This document shows positions 27,693 through 36,861 of a DNA stretch of 52,392 bases, piece after piece. Both the position numbers and the translations under genes were made by a program. This stretch comes from Legionellales bacterium. Its GTDB lineage: Bacteria; Pseudomonadota; Gammaproteobacteria; Comchoanobacterales; Comchoanobacteraceae. The stretch lies in NCBI GenBank assembly GCA_002722995.1, contig PBNF01000012.1, positions 1-52,392 on the forward strand, given 5' to 3'. Each line of letters begins with the position of its first letter. Within the stretch, counting starts at the first letter, position 1. A model generated the notes under the pieces. It was not told the DNA's origin and searched no databases. It saw only the letters and a program-made list of their open reading frames with translations.

Positions 27693-27746
27693 TTAAAAGT
27701 ATTTTATACTGAATCCTCAACTCATGATCCATAAGGTTGTTAACTG

Positions 27747-29084
27747 ATGCATCAAATGTTCAAACTCATCAGCCTCTTTGCTTTATTCCTGATTTCATAC
27801 AATACATCTGCTCAAACGCATTCAATAGAACAATCCCTTGCACCGACGTTGAAGAAAGTCATGCCTGCTGTGGTGCATATTGAAGTAACAGGCAGTCCAT
27901 TTTGGTTACGCTCTCAAATGCCCCCCTCTAAACAAAAAAATAGATCAAATGCGCCTGTTCAAGCTCAGCAAATTGGATCAGGGGTTATTCTTAATGCCGA
28001 AAAAGGGATCATTGTCACCAATGCACACTTGGTTTTAAAAGCAGAGAGCATCACGGTGACCTTAAATGATGGCCGTCATTTCATGGGACATTTAGTGGGC
28101 TTAGATAGCCCAACTGATTTAGCCGTAATCACTATCAAACCCATTCGCTTGACCGCGATTGCTCAAACTGAAGACACTGTTCATGTTGGAGATCAAGTGA
28201 TTGCTGTTGGCAGTCCTTTTGGCTTAACTCAAAGTGTAACTTCGGGTATTGTAAGCGGCATTCATCGTCATTTAGGGATCGAAGGCGTAGAAAACTTCAT
28301 TCAAACCGATGCCTCAATCAACCCTGGAAATTCAGGGGGTGCCTTGGTCAATCGATCCGGAAAACTAATTGGCATTAATACAGCAATTCTCTCAGCTTCT
28401 GGAGGCAACATTGGAATTGGATTTGCAATCCCGATTAATATCGTAGAACCTATTACTGCACAACTACTCCAATACGGTAATGTTAAGCGTGGTTTACTAG
28501 GTATTGTTGCGCAAACATTGACGCCAGCTCTGAGCAAAGCACTTCACTTAAAACATACAGAAGGCGCTTTAATCAATCATATCATCCCAGGTTCTGCCGC
28601 CGAAAAAGCAGGCCTTAAGGTTGAAGACCTTGTGGTTAAAGTGAATGAAGACCCTATTACCAACGCACCCAATATTAAAAGCCTAGCGGCGGTATTACGC
28701 GCTGGATCAAAAGTGCATTTAACTCTAGAACGTGCTGGGAAAATCCTACACCCCACCGTTATATTAAGTGACCCCAGCCAAAAAACTACACGACATAAAC
28801 CTTCGACACCTCAATCTTATCTCAAGGGCCTTGAACTTCAAAACTTAGATCGAATGATTGATGGTGAACGTGTTGTGTTAGGGGTTGAAGTTTTACACAC
28901 GGCCACTGGCAGCGCTGGATGGTTAGCTGGATTAAAACCACATGATATTATCATAGCGGTTGATCACACCCCTGTACACAACTTAAAAACGTTCATTAAA
29001 CAGATAAACGCTCCAACACATCATGGTCATTTGTTGCGTGTGCTCAGGGATTTCAACAAACTTTACTTAGTCATTGAAACCTAA
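27747..29084 (+). CDS. Do-type periplasmic serine protease (DegP/DegQ family)
   Basis: A periplasmic protease/chaperone for misfolded envelope proteins. The 445-aa precursor starts with a signal peptide (LISLFALFLISYNTSA, cleaved near residue 22). The catalytic triad is His94 (VTNAHLV), Asp124 (TDLAVI) and Ser196 (NPGNSGGAL). Two PDZ domains follow, about 245-335 and 355-440. The LA loop (QMPPSKQKNRSNAP) is short, as in DegQ rather than E. coli DegP. The exact paralogue cannot be fixed from sequence alone. An AAGG lies before the ATG. It starts 54 nt after pgeF. Confidence 0.93.
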   Translation: MHQMFKLISLFALFLISYNTSAQTHSIEQSLAPTLKKVMPAVVHIEVTGSPFWLRSQMPPSKQKNRSNAPVQAQQIGSGVILNAEKGIIVTNAHLVLKAESITVTLNDGRHFMGHLVGLDSPTDLAVITIKPIRLTAIAQTEDTVHVGDQVIAVGSPFGLTQSVTSGIVSGIHRHLGIEGVENFIQTDASINPGNSGGALVNRSGKLIGINTAILSASGGNIGIGFAIPINIVEPITAQLLQYGNVKRGLLGIVAQTLTPALSKALHLKHTEGALINHIIPGSAAEKAGLKVEDLVVKVNEDPITNAPNIKSLAAVLRAGSKVHLTLERAGKILHPTVILSDPSQKTTRHKPSTPQSYLKGLELQNLDRMIDGERVVLGVEVLHTATGSAGWLAGLKPHDIIIAVDHTPVHNLKTFIKQINAPTHHGHLLRVLRDFNKLYLVIET

Positions 29085-29508
29085 TCGAACGTCTAACCGT
29101 TTCACGCAAACCTAAGATCACAATGAATCAATAAAACGCTGCCTGAATAGCTTTAGATGCAATGGTTCAGTCTAATCATGATGCGGTTCAAACACAGCAA
29201 TCACATTAAGCGTTTCTAGTGATCATCAAATCTTGAAGATGCTTAATCAAGATCCAGGGGGCTGTCTTAATTGAGTAAACCTCACGCTCAACCACCCTGA
29301 ACGTGTTTAAGTAATACTCGCATTCAATCACCCCATATCTGCATCTAACAGCTATGATATACAATCAAGCATCCACTGGTGATTCAAATCATTGCATCAA
29401 TGATACTTCAATTATTTGATCACAACTGGAAGGCATACACTGCTTAAGCCCTTAAAACATGATAAAGTATGATCAAACACAGCGATAAGGCGGTAAGCTT
29501 TATCAAAA
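29085..29508. other. 424-bp convergent spacer
   Basis: Between the Do-protease stop and the stop of the 211-aa minus-strand ORFan. No credible frame, tRNA or strong terminator seen; only a weak GATAA...TTATC inverted repeat near 29483-29505. Confidence 0.5.
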
Positions 29509-30144
29509 TCAACCACTGTGTTTTAATGGGTTTAATTCTGATTGCATTGGAGGTGGTGGCATCAGCATTAATTGACTTTGATCTGATTCTAATTCACCAC
29601 GTCTCAACCTTAATATTTCAGTTTGTAATCTAAAAATCAAATCACTTTGATCAGGCTGATGATGTAATAATTTTTTACATTCAGAAATTTCTTTCCTCAA
29701 ATCTTGAATCAATAGACGTAAATCATTTGTACTCTCTTCATGTTTTTTTTTTAAATCTTGAATCTCTTGATCATGATCCGTTTTCATTTGAGTTTGATGA
29801 TGATTTAAAGTGTTAATATGCTCTAACAACACCTGCTTCTGACAAGATACTTCATAACAATTCAAACCCGTTTGAATCATTGATTCAAACTCACTAAAAC
29901 GCCTACGAAATAAATAACCACTCCAACCTGAACGCGCTGTTTGAATCGATTGGCTTAAATAACGCTTGACACGCACCAACAATAATTGCTCACATTCAAT
30001 ACTAGAGCACAACTGGTTTAAGACTTTAATATTTTTCAAACGCTCTGCATGAACACTTCCTGATCGCTCTAATTGATATAAAGCACATATAGATAAAATA
30101 TGATCATGTAAACTTGGATGCTTACAGCATTGATGGGCCTGCAC
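29509..30144 (-). CDS. ORFan coiled-coil protein with PPPP C-terminus
   Basis: A 211-aa protein, not recognised. I place the start at GTG 30144: it has an AAGGAG site 6 nt upstream and overlaps the TAG stop of the preceding gene as TAGTG. The frame stays open to 30174, but no ribosome site supports that. A helical N-terminal half (about 1-95) has several Cys. About 110-175 is a Lys/Glu/Asp-rich heptad stretch (QEIQDLKKKHEE...LRKEISECKKLL), probably coiled coil. The tail contains LMLMPPPPMQ. No signal peptide or membrane helix. It is translationally coupled to the 1094-aa ORFan and probably works with it. Confidence 0.8.
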   Translation of the reverse strand: MQAHQCCKHPSLHDHILSICALYQLERSGSVHAERLKNIKVLNQLCSSIECEQLLLVRVKRYLSQSIQTARSGWSGYLFRRRFSEFESMIQTGLNCYEVSCQKQVLLEHINTLNHHQTQMKTDHDQEIQDLKKKHEESTNDLRLLIQDLRKEISECKKLLHHQPDQSDLIFRLQTEILRLRRGELESDQSQLMLMPPPPMQSELNPLKHSG

Positions 30145-33100
30145 TATACTCTCCTTATTGAACTCATAGAACACGAGGAGTGATGGTCAACACACGAGAC
30201 AACAGAAGGCTCGACCCTGTTTGAATGTTTTGAAATCCACTCATCAACCTTAAACAACAAGTCATGAGCTTGACTCAGATGCCCCTCATTCATCCATGGC
30301 AACATATACTTTAAACTGAAACGCATTAAGCTCAACTGTTCAAGCTGTACTAAAAATGATTCAAATCCTAATGAAACTTGACACGATTCAAAAACACATT
30401 GCATCTGTTTTAATTGTTCAAGATGCGTTAATTCTGAACAAGATGAATCAGCCCCCGAATCACTGAGTTCAGACCAAGGGGCAGCACCGGAGTCAAGCAT
30501 TGATAGCCGATTAGTTAAGATTTCAGGGCAGGATCGTGCTAATTGAGGGTTTAAAATAAATGATCTAAAAGCATGAATCATCAATCGATCAGATTCATTT
30601 AAATTTTGATATAATAACCAATCCAAGTGCACTCTGATTGAATTCAAAGTTTTTTCACTGATTAAGTTCATTCTAATGATGGTGATTGAGTATAGATTAA
30701 TCCATGAGTCATCTTTAAAATCAAATCTTATCACTGCATTTAGAATGTGATGATTTGATGTAGACAAGTAGGATTTATAAAGACAAATCGTTCTCCAAGG
30801 ATGAATCATCTCATGCCAACGAGATCGATCTTTTCTCGCATCAATTAATTTCAAAATAGATTGATCCAGTTCTGATAAATACTCAACCTGACAAGATTGA
30901 TGGGCCATTAACTGAGTGTGCATATGTTCATGAAATAATGTGCTCATATGATTTAAAAACACTTGAGACTCATTAAAGTGAATCGAAATATACCCTGTTA
31001 CAACTCGTTCACATGAATCGATCCAATCCAAATAAGCACTTGAATCCTCCATGCAAGATAATTGATGAATTTTAAGAGTGCAAGCATCTGTTTGAGACTT
31101 TAATTCCATCAATTTTCTAATATCGGGGGTTGATTGAAAATCATTCAAATACACCTTATTTGAAAGAGTATCGTTCATCAGGTGCTCACACAGTTTAAAA
31201 ATAAGCTCATTGCGCAATGATTCAGGATGTTCAAGCACTTGATTTAAACTCGAATGGATGATTGAACACGCTGCATCAGAAGCCCCTAACACTTGAACAA
31301 TTGAATGATTTAAATCAAAACATTCAACCATTTGATGCCTTAAAAAGAGGGATTGAACTGCCAGTCTAGCAAAATGTGCTCGACTTGACGGCTCAAACAA
31401 TTGAGTTAATTGAAATAATTCATCATCCCAATGCTGACTCAAATAATGCTCAATTAAACCCTCATTGAGCGTTCTTATTGAATTGATCCAAATAGATGAG
31501 TCCACTTGATGAAACAACCAGTTCCCAACTTGATAATAGATCGAATCAAATTGATCTAAATTTAATCCTAACACTAAACCCTGAGACCAACACATACACC
31601 ACTGTTCATGTAGTAATTGTGCTAAATAAGGCCGATTGGCTTGACAGTTTTTCCAAATCCTCCATTGAATGTCTATCGGTTGATTCCAGGCCAGATGCTG
31701 CATCTTTTGAGTCGCTTTAAATGGATGAACCTCTATCCAAGCATTGAGATCATCTTCCAAAATAGATCCTTCAAGTTGAATCTGTTCGGTGTAAACACGT
31801 TCACTGAGTGATGGATAATAATCCAATAAAAATCGTTTAATGCTTAAAGGCAATTGTACATTTTCAAATGAATCATTCACATACAATAATCCTTTTTTAA
31901 GACTTACAGCACGTGACACATGTAATTTCAAATATTCAACCTGACTCGATTGAATACATTCTGATTTAAAAGAAGCACATTGCATGACAACATCAATCGA
32001 CGTCTCTAATAACTTAACATCTTTGACCGTATCAGGTGATAAAATATATTGCGTTAAATATTTAATCGCTTGATGAATAGAACGGGTCGATCCCATGAAT
32101 TCATGGCATACATAACGATTTAATCCCTCAATAAGGTCGTAAGATACTCGACCTGCAGATAATACCCCTGACAAACACTGAAGAGCTAAACATTCATCAT
32201 ATTGATGCCTCAACAATAGAATACTCTGATGAAGCCGTGTAGTTTCCAATTGAGCATTATCAAATGTCAATTGATCCAATCGATCAAATAAAGGATCACA
32301 AGCCTGTATGATCTGATGATTAGCCGAACCATTCAATTGATACTTAAGCATTTTAACTAAATGTTGATAAATGTCGAATTGATGCGTGATGATAGATTGG
32401 TAATATTGATTCAGCCAAGCTCGAGTACTCCACTGGAAAAACCATAATTGATTCATTGCTGTTTGAACTCGAATTTTCTCATGATTTAATGCATCGATGG
32501 CCTCTTGATACACTTGGCATTGATGATTGATGGTTTGCTTAACATTTAAATGTCTAACTTGAATAACCAAAGACCATAGTTTAAATAGACTCAAACTATT
32601 CTTAAAAAAACAATCAAAAAAACTTCGACCCAAAATAAAAGATAACCAGTGAGCTCGAACCTTCGGAATATGATCGATCATTCTTTTAGGTAATAATAAA
32701 AAAGAGTCTGGAAACAATGGACGATGGATTAAAGCCAATGATTCTAATTGAACGAATTGATTCAAATCTTCATATTGACTCAATCTGGATATCAAAGATA
32801 AATAACACTCTGCAGTTAAAGACAGTTTGCAAGTGTGGAGATCCTGATTCAATAAATAGATGAGTGGATTGAATCGATATTGATCAAAACCTGATTGAAT
32901 CCCAAAGATGAGATCATATTTGATCATTGATTTAAAACGACCTTGCAGATGACAACATCTTTTAGTTAGATTCAAACACAAGCTTAATTGTTTTTCATAG
33001 TTGCCCGATTGATCACTCTCCATTTGATCTATCTTTGAATGAATTCGATCCAACTCACATTTCAAAAGATTCAGCTGATGAAAAGGCTCCATCAATTCAA

Positions 33101-33428
33101 CCACAGATAAGACGCCATAGCTGTCAAATAATTTAATCCGTTTTAAATCCTCAGCATTGATGTGTGATACGTGCTGTTTCAGCTGATTAAAACACTCTAA
33201 CCGTTGATTGAAATGTGCTTGATCAGCTATCCAAGATTGAACCACCTCAATCCGATCGTCTGAATTTAAATCTTCTAGATGTAAGGGTTGTCTCAAGTGC
33301 GCAATCAACTCTTCAGGATCTATGGATTGAATCGAGTCTAAACGTTTTTTTAGATGTGATAACACTTCAAAATAAGATTGATAAGATGAACGCATACCCA
33401 ACCATCTAGACAAGAACCCTCTGAACAT
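30144..33428 (-). CDS. Very large helical ORFan protein (1094 aa)
   Basis: Not recognised. The ATG at 33428 (MFRGFLSRWLGM) is preceded by a strong GAGGAGG; earlier in-frame codons from TTG 33443 contain that site and were excluded. The protein has no signal peptide or clear membrane segment. It is rich in Leu, Gln, His, Ser and Cys, with helix-forming pattern throughout, resembling a long alpha-solenoid. A DSGAAPWSELSDSGADSS stretch near 1000 is a short internal duplication (DSGA). It starts 79 nt after the MFS transporter stop on the same strand and is coupled (TAGTG) to the 211-aa coiled-coil gene. A lineage-specific structural or effector protein would fit, but nothing in the sequence proves it. 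Confidence 0.8.
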   Translation of the reverse strand: MFRGFLSRWLGMRSSYQSYFEVLSHLKKRLDSIQSIDPEELIAHLRQPLHLEDLNSDDRIEVVQSWIADQAHFNQRLECFNQLKQHVSHINAEDLKRIKLFDSYGVLSVVELMEPFHQLNLLKCELDRIHSKIDQMESDQSGNYEKQLSLCLNLTKRCCHLQGRFKSMIKYDLIFGIQSGFDQYRFNPLIYLLNQDLHTCKLSLTAECYLSLISRLSQYEDLNQFVQLESLALIHRPLFPDSFLLLPKRMIDHIPKVRAHWLSFILGRSFFDCFFKNSLSLFKLWSLVIQVRHLNVKQTINHQCQVYQEAIDALNHEKIRVQTAMNQLWFFQWSTRAWLNQYYQSIITHQFDIYQHLVKMLKYQLNGSANHQIIQACDPLFDRLDQLTFDNAQLETTRLHQSILLLRHQYDECLALQCLSGVLSAGRVSYDLIEGLNRYVCHEFMGSTRSIHQAIKYLTQYILSPDTVKDVKLLETSIDVVMQCASFKSECIQSSQVEYLKLHVSRAVSLKKGLLYVNDSFENVQLPLSIKRFLLDYYPSLSERVYTEQIQLEGSILEDDLNAWIEVHPFKATQKMQHLAWNQPIDIQWRIWKNCQANRPYLAQLLHEQWCMCWSQGLVLGLNLDQFDSIYYQVGNWLFHQVDSSIWINSIRTLNEGLIEHYLSQHWDDELFQLTQLFEPSSRAHFARLAVQSLFLRHQMVECFDLNHSIVQVLGASDAACSIIHSSLNQVLEHPESLRNELIFKLCEHLMNDTLSNKVYLNDFQSTPDIRKLMELKSQTDACTLKIHQLSCMEDSSAYLDWIDSCERVVTGYISIHFNESQVFLNHMSTLFHEHMHTQLMAHQSCQVEYLSELDQSILKLIDARKDRSRWHEMIHPWRTICLYKSYLSTSNHHILNAVIRFDFKDDSWINLYSITIIRMNLISEKTLNSIRVHLDWLLYQNLNESDRLMIHAFRSFILNPQLARSCPEILTNRLSMLDSGAAPWSELSDSGADSSCSELTHLEQLKQMQCVFESCQVSLGFESFLVQLEQLSLMRFSLKYMLPWMNEGHLSQAHDLLFKVDEWISKHSNRVEPSVVSCVDHHSSCSMSSIRRV

Positions 33429-33507
33429 TTTGCCCCTCCTCAAGACATCACAGGATTATTATCTGAACATAGAGATCAAACGGTTAATACAGGAATTGGA
33501 GCTTAAC

Positions 33508-34788
33508 TTAATAAGCTTGGGTGGATGAGTTTTGATATAAAGCATAACCTATTAGGATCCAGCCTAATATAAACATGCCTGCCAAAATAAAATCAAATTG
33601 CATCAAAGCCTGAATATAGCGTTCATGTGCAGGCAAATGATGTGATGCATCAAGCATACGGCCAATCAAGGGCTGAATCAGTGGGATAGGAATCACAACT
33701 AACGTGTTCATAAAGCCATTAGCTGTTGCATAGTGGTCATCAGACGCCTGTTCTGTTGCTATCATATAACACCATACATAACTGCTGACGGTCAGCCCCA
33801 ACATAAACAGAAAGGTTTGCAACCCTATACTTGAAAATCCGTCGCCCCAATGAATTAAGCTTGTAAACAAAACCCATACCAGTATACTTAAGCCCACCGT
33901 GTTCAAATACAAATATCGTTTAAATTGGCCTAAATAACCCATTAAAGGAGCCCCTACACCCACACCAGCTAACAACAATGCATTTAATTGACTCGCTTCC
34001 ATAATACCACGGTGCCAACCATGAATATAAAAAGGCTGTGCCCATAATCCTTCAAACACAGTGACTAAGCTAAAGATACCGCCACCTAACAAACCGTAAC
34101 CTAATATCATTGGATCTTTAATGTAACCTAACAATTCTCTTAAAACTAAAGAACAGAGGGTGCCAGAGGGGTTGACTGAGGATTGTGTTTCATGAATATC
34201 ATGCATACCTATTGCGATAGCTGCTGCCAATATCGCCAACCCTAGACCCAACATACGACTGACAATTTGCCAACTTAAACGGTCCACAGCATCAGGCAAT
34301 ATCAATTCAAGCGCAATAACAGCTGCAATCACCAAAGTTTCAGATAAACCAAACATCCAAGCAAAATGAGAAGCTTTAAAACAGTGACCAATAAGATCCA
34401 TCAACGCGACGAAACAACATGATAATCCAACCCCTGCTAACAAGCGAGCAAAAATTGCCCAACCAAAGCTAGGCGCATTTGAAAAAAACATCATACTCCA
34501 AGCCGCTAAAGTCAATCCTAGCACTAAAATATTTCTAGCCCCGAAGCGATCAATTAATAATCCAGCGGGTATTTGTAATAGACAATAAATAGGATAATAA
34601 GCACCTGCAAGAAAACCCGCTCGTGCAGCTGACAAATGAAAGGTTGCTGTGAGCCCATCCACCATTGAACCCGAAGACAGCTGTATGGTCATTTGGAATA
34701 ATAAACCCAAAATACCCAGAAACCAAGCTGTATATTTTGCAGATGGAGACAATGAAATAGAAGCTATGATCACTCCATGTCTTATCAT
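33508..34788 (-). CDS. MFS transporter
   Basis: A 426-aa major facilitator with about 12 membrane helices. The motif A region after TM2 reads GLLIDRFGARNIL near 77-89, matching the G-x-L-x-D-R-x-G-x-R pattern. A central cytosolic loop near 200-215 separates the two halves. Substrate cannot be inferred. The ATG at 34788 lies only 4 nt after the tRNA-Leu 3' end and has no Shine-Dalgarno; a GTG at 34773 is an alternative. The mRNA probably continues from the tRNA-Leu promoter, with RNase processing releasing the tRNA. Confidence 0.88.
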   Translation of the reverse strand: MIRHGVIIASISLSPSAKYTAWFLGILGLLFQMTIQLSSGSMVDGLTATFHLSAARAGFLAGAYYPIYCLLQIPAGLLIDRFGARNILVLGLTLAAWSMMFFSNAPSFGWAIFARLLAGVGLSCCFVALMDLIGHCFKASHFAWMFGLSETLVIAAVIALELILPDAVDRLSWQIVSRMLGLGLAILAAAIAIGMHDIHETQSSVNPSGTLCSLVLRELLGYIKDPMILGYGLLGGGIFSLVTVFEGLWAQPFYIHGWHRGIMEASQLNALLLAGVGVGAPLMGYLGQFKRYLYLNTVGLSILVWVLFTSLIHWGDGFSSIGLQTFLFMLGLTVSSYVWCYMIATEQASDDHYATANGFMNTLVVIPIPLIQPLIGRMLDASHHLPAHERYIQALMQFDFILAGMFILGWILIGYALYQNSSTQAY

Positions 34789-34792
34789 GATT

Positions 34793-34876
34793 TACCGAGG
34801 GTCGGGCTCGAACCGACACGGTGTTGCCACCACCAGATTTTGAATCTGGCGCGTCTACCAATTTCGCCACCCCGGC
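34793..34876 (-). tRNA. tRNA-Leu (anticodon CAA)
   Basis: On the minus strand an 84-nt class II tRNA: acceptor GCCGGGG with CCUCGGU (G1-U72 and one internal G-U), discriminator A, anticodon stem CCAGA/UCUGG with loop UUCAAAA giving anticodon CAA (reads UUG), variable arm UGGUGGCAACACCGU, and T-loop UUCGAGC. CCA is not encoded. Confidence 0.96.
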
Positions 34877-34886
34877 ATCAAATCTG

Positions 34887-34916
34887 AGTATAACGTTATC
34901 TTAAATACGCTTGCAA
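34887..34916 (-). promoter_or_regulatory. Sigma70-type promoter for tRNA-Leu
   Basis: On the minus strand, TTGCAA (34911-34916) and TATACT (34887-34892) are 18 nt apart. The start would fall about 5 nt before the mature tRNA end. It may also drive the MFS gene and the two ORFans beyond. Confidence 0.6.
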
Positions 34917-35078
34917 GCAATCTTAATCAAAGTATTTCATTTTCAAACCCTTTGACTGACTTAAGAAAGCTTTAAGCTGCATAATATACACTATATAGAG
35001 ATAGAATAGAGAACCCATATGATTGAATCACTTTTTAAATAAAAACATATTCTGAATCAAAATAAAGCTTCTAAAATC

Positions 35079-36728
35079 ATGAAACATATCACGAAAGAAG
35101 AGATAAAAAAACTATGGATTGAAAATCAAAATGCTCGATCTGCACTCCAAGCCTGGCTCAAAGTCAATAACACATCACCTTCTCTCTATTTTAAAATACA
35201 ATCTACCCTCTATACCTTAATGATTGTATTGGCCATCTCTCCTGCAGCCATCGGCGCAAATGCTTTTGGATTTTCGATTTACCCTGATTTTTTCAAGCAA
35301 TATCAGCATGTCTTCACCGAAACATTCAACATAAGCCCTATGGTTGCAATCGTTCCTATTTTAGTTGTATCCATCTTGTTTTGGGGATTGATACTCTATC
35401 ATCAAAAAAATACTCAAGTTGATCAACTCATGACACATGCTGTATTTAAAAAATCGAGCATATACCCTAAAAGAATAAGGGTTTTATTTCAAAAACTTGA
35501 GACACTTCAATGGCAAAATAACCTTGATGATCAAAAAATTGAAGATGAAATCCAGACAACACTTGATCAAATTCAAATTGATTTACAGCGCAAGCCCAAA
35601 GAAAAAATCATGCAATCTCTGGTCTCTGCAGCCATGCTCATCCCGATTGCTTATGGGTTACAAGGAATTGAATTATTTGGAATCAAAGCTTCTTTTTTAA
35701 ATTTAATCACATTCAGTGGTATTGGAATTGTAACGCCTCTGATCATCGGCGGATATTTATATTATCGTCGAGACAACCCTAACGAAAGAAAGAATATAGC
35801 CTACAAAAAAGATTTATTTTCATGGGCTCGTGCAACCGGTTCTGTATTGGCATCTGTGAATGGCCTTATCAACATTATCCTTGGTGCTTCTATTGGTGTA
35901 GGCGGCATCTTGGGAGCCATGACATTGATGAATATCACATTGCCTCACAGCCTATTAGGCGCACTCAGCCTTTCAGTTGCACTGTCATGCGGAATGATGT
36001 CACATCGTTTTCAAGGCGCTCACATTCGTCAACATTGGATTGCATTAGGACATTGGATCATAGGCCCTAAGAAACTCAAGCCCTTTCAATCGTTAGCTTT
36101 ACCGTTAACCATCTTCATTACAACACCCGCTGCCATTTCATTTTCATTGTTCACAGCCACCTTAGCGACTGGGAGCACGTTTGATTTTTTAACATTTTCG
36201 GATCCCAGTACTGCTGGATTGATCTTATTTAGCATCACATTATTAGCGAGCTTTTCATTGTTTGCAGCGCCCACTTATCAACGATTAAAAGCACTTGAAC
36301 ATCAAACTTCGAGGTCAGATCAATCTTTTTGGGTGACACTGATTAAAAATATAGGTCTATTAATGGGCGGTTCATTCTTTCACTTCATGAATGAAATAAT
36401 TCATGACTCAAACATTTCAATACCCAATAAAGCATCATACGCCGGACTCTCCATGATCGCATTCATTTTATCAATTGCCTTTGGAATCACGTTAGGCACA
36501 GCACTTAATCTCAGCGCTGGACTGCCAATCTATCTCACCATTGCTTTAGGCTTTTCATCCCGAGTTGCAATCGGCTCAATCTTTCACATGGGCGTGATTG
36601 CACCCTGCTTTGAGGCCAACGTCGTACGTTCACAGCATTTAAGCCCGAACACTCATAGACCAAAAGCTTCAACAAATTCAATAGATTTAAAACCAGCACT
36701 CAAAACACTGGCCTCGGGCCCCAACTAA
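35079..36728 (+). CDS. ORFan polytopic membrane protein (549 aa)
   Basis: Not recognised. A short basic N-terminus (MKHITKEEIKKLW) precedes about 11-12 hydrophobic segments. A soluble cytosolic-looking helical loop (about 115-180, LFQKLETLQWQNNLDDQKIEDEI) separates the first two segments from the rest. No transporter signature, nucleotide-binding site or conserved charged membrane residue stands out. The tail after about 520 is polar. The upstream 100 bp are very AT-rich (TATACACTATATAG at 34985-34998) and probably contain its promoter; the Shine-Dalgarno is weak. It lies just before queA on the same strand, 133 nt away. Confidence 0.8.
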   Translation: MKHITKEEIKKLWIENQNARSALQAWLKVNNTSPSLYFKIQSTLYTLMIVLAISPAAIGANAFGFSIYPDFFKQYQHVFTETFNISPMVAIVPILVVSILFWGLILYHQKNTQVDQLMTHAVFKKSSIYPKRIRVLFQKLETLQWQNNLDDQKIEDEIQTTLDQIQIDLQRKPKEKIMQSLVSAAMLIPIAYGLQGIELFGIKASFLNLITFSGIGIVTPLIIGGYLYYRRDNPNERKNIAYKKDLFSWARATGSVLASVNGLINIILGASIGVGGILGAMTLMNITLPHSLLGALSLSVALSCGMMSHRFQGAHIRQHWIALGHWIIGPKKLKPFQSLALPLTIFITTPAAISFSLFTATLATGSTFDFLTFSDPSTAGLILFSITLLASFSLFAAPTYQRLKALEHQTSRSDQSFWVTLIKNIGLLMGGSFFHFMNEIIHDSNISIPNKASYAGLSMIAFILSIAFGITLGTALNLSAGLPIYLTIALGFSSRVAIGSIFHMGVIAPCFEANVVRSQHLSPNTHRPKASTNSIDLKPALKTLASGPN

Positions 36729-36799
36729 AGTCCATTACATCGTTAAACGAAGAACACCTCATTCTGTATCAAAGACATATTTAAAAAATTATAGAATAA

Positions 36800-36829
36800 T
36801 TGACTTTTATTAATTGATTTGATCATACT
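36800..36829 (+). promoter_or_regulatory. Sigma70-type promoter for queA-tgt
   Basis: TTGACT (36800-36805) and CATACT (36824-36829) are 18 nt apart, giving a leader of about 25 nt before the queA ATG at 36862. Confidence 0.5.
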
Positions 36830-36861
36830 AAAAATCAATTAAATGATGGGGATTGTTGACC

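Noticed and set aside
29483-29505. GATAA...TTATC inverted repeat as terminator of the ORFan pair
   Set aside because: A five-base AT-rich stem with no T-run is too weak.
30144-33428. Many TTGAT/ATCAA words, noticed as a possible repeated motif
   Set aside because: The same words are abundant in spacers and other genes across the window, so they reflect general oligonucleotide bias.
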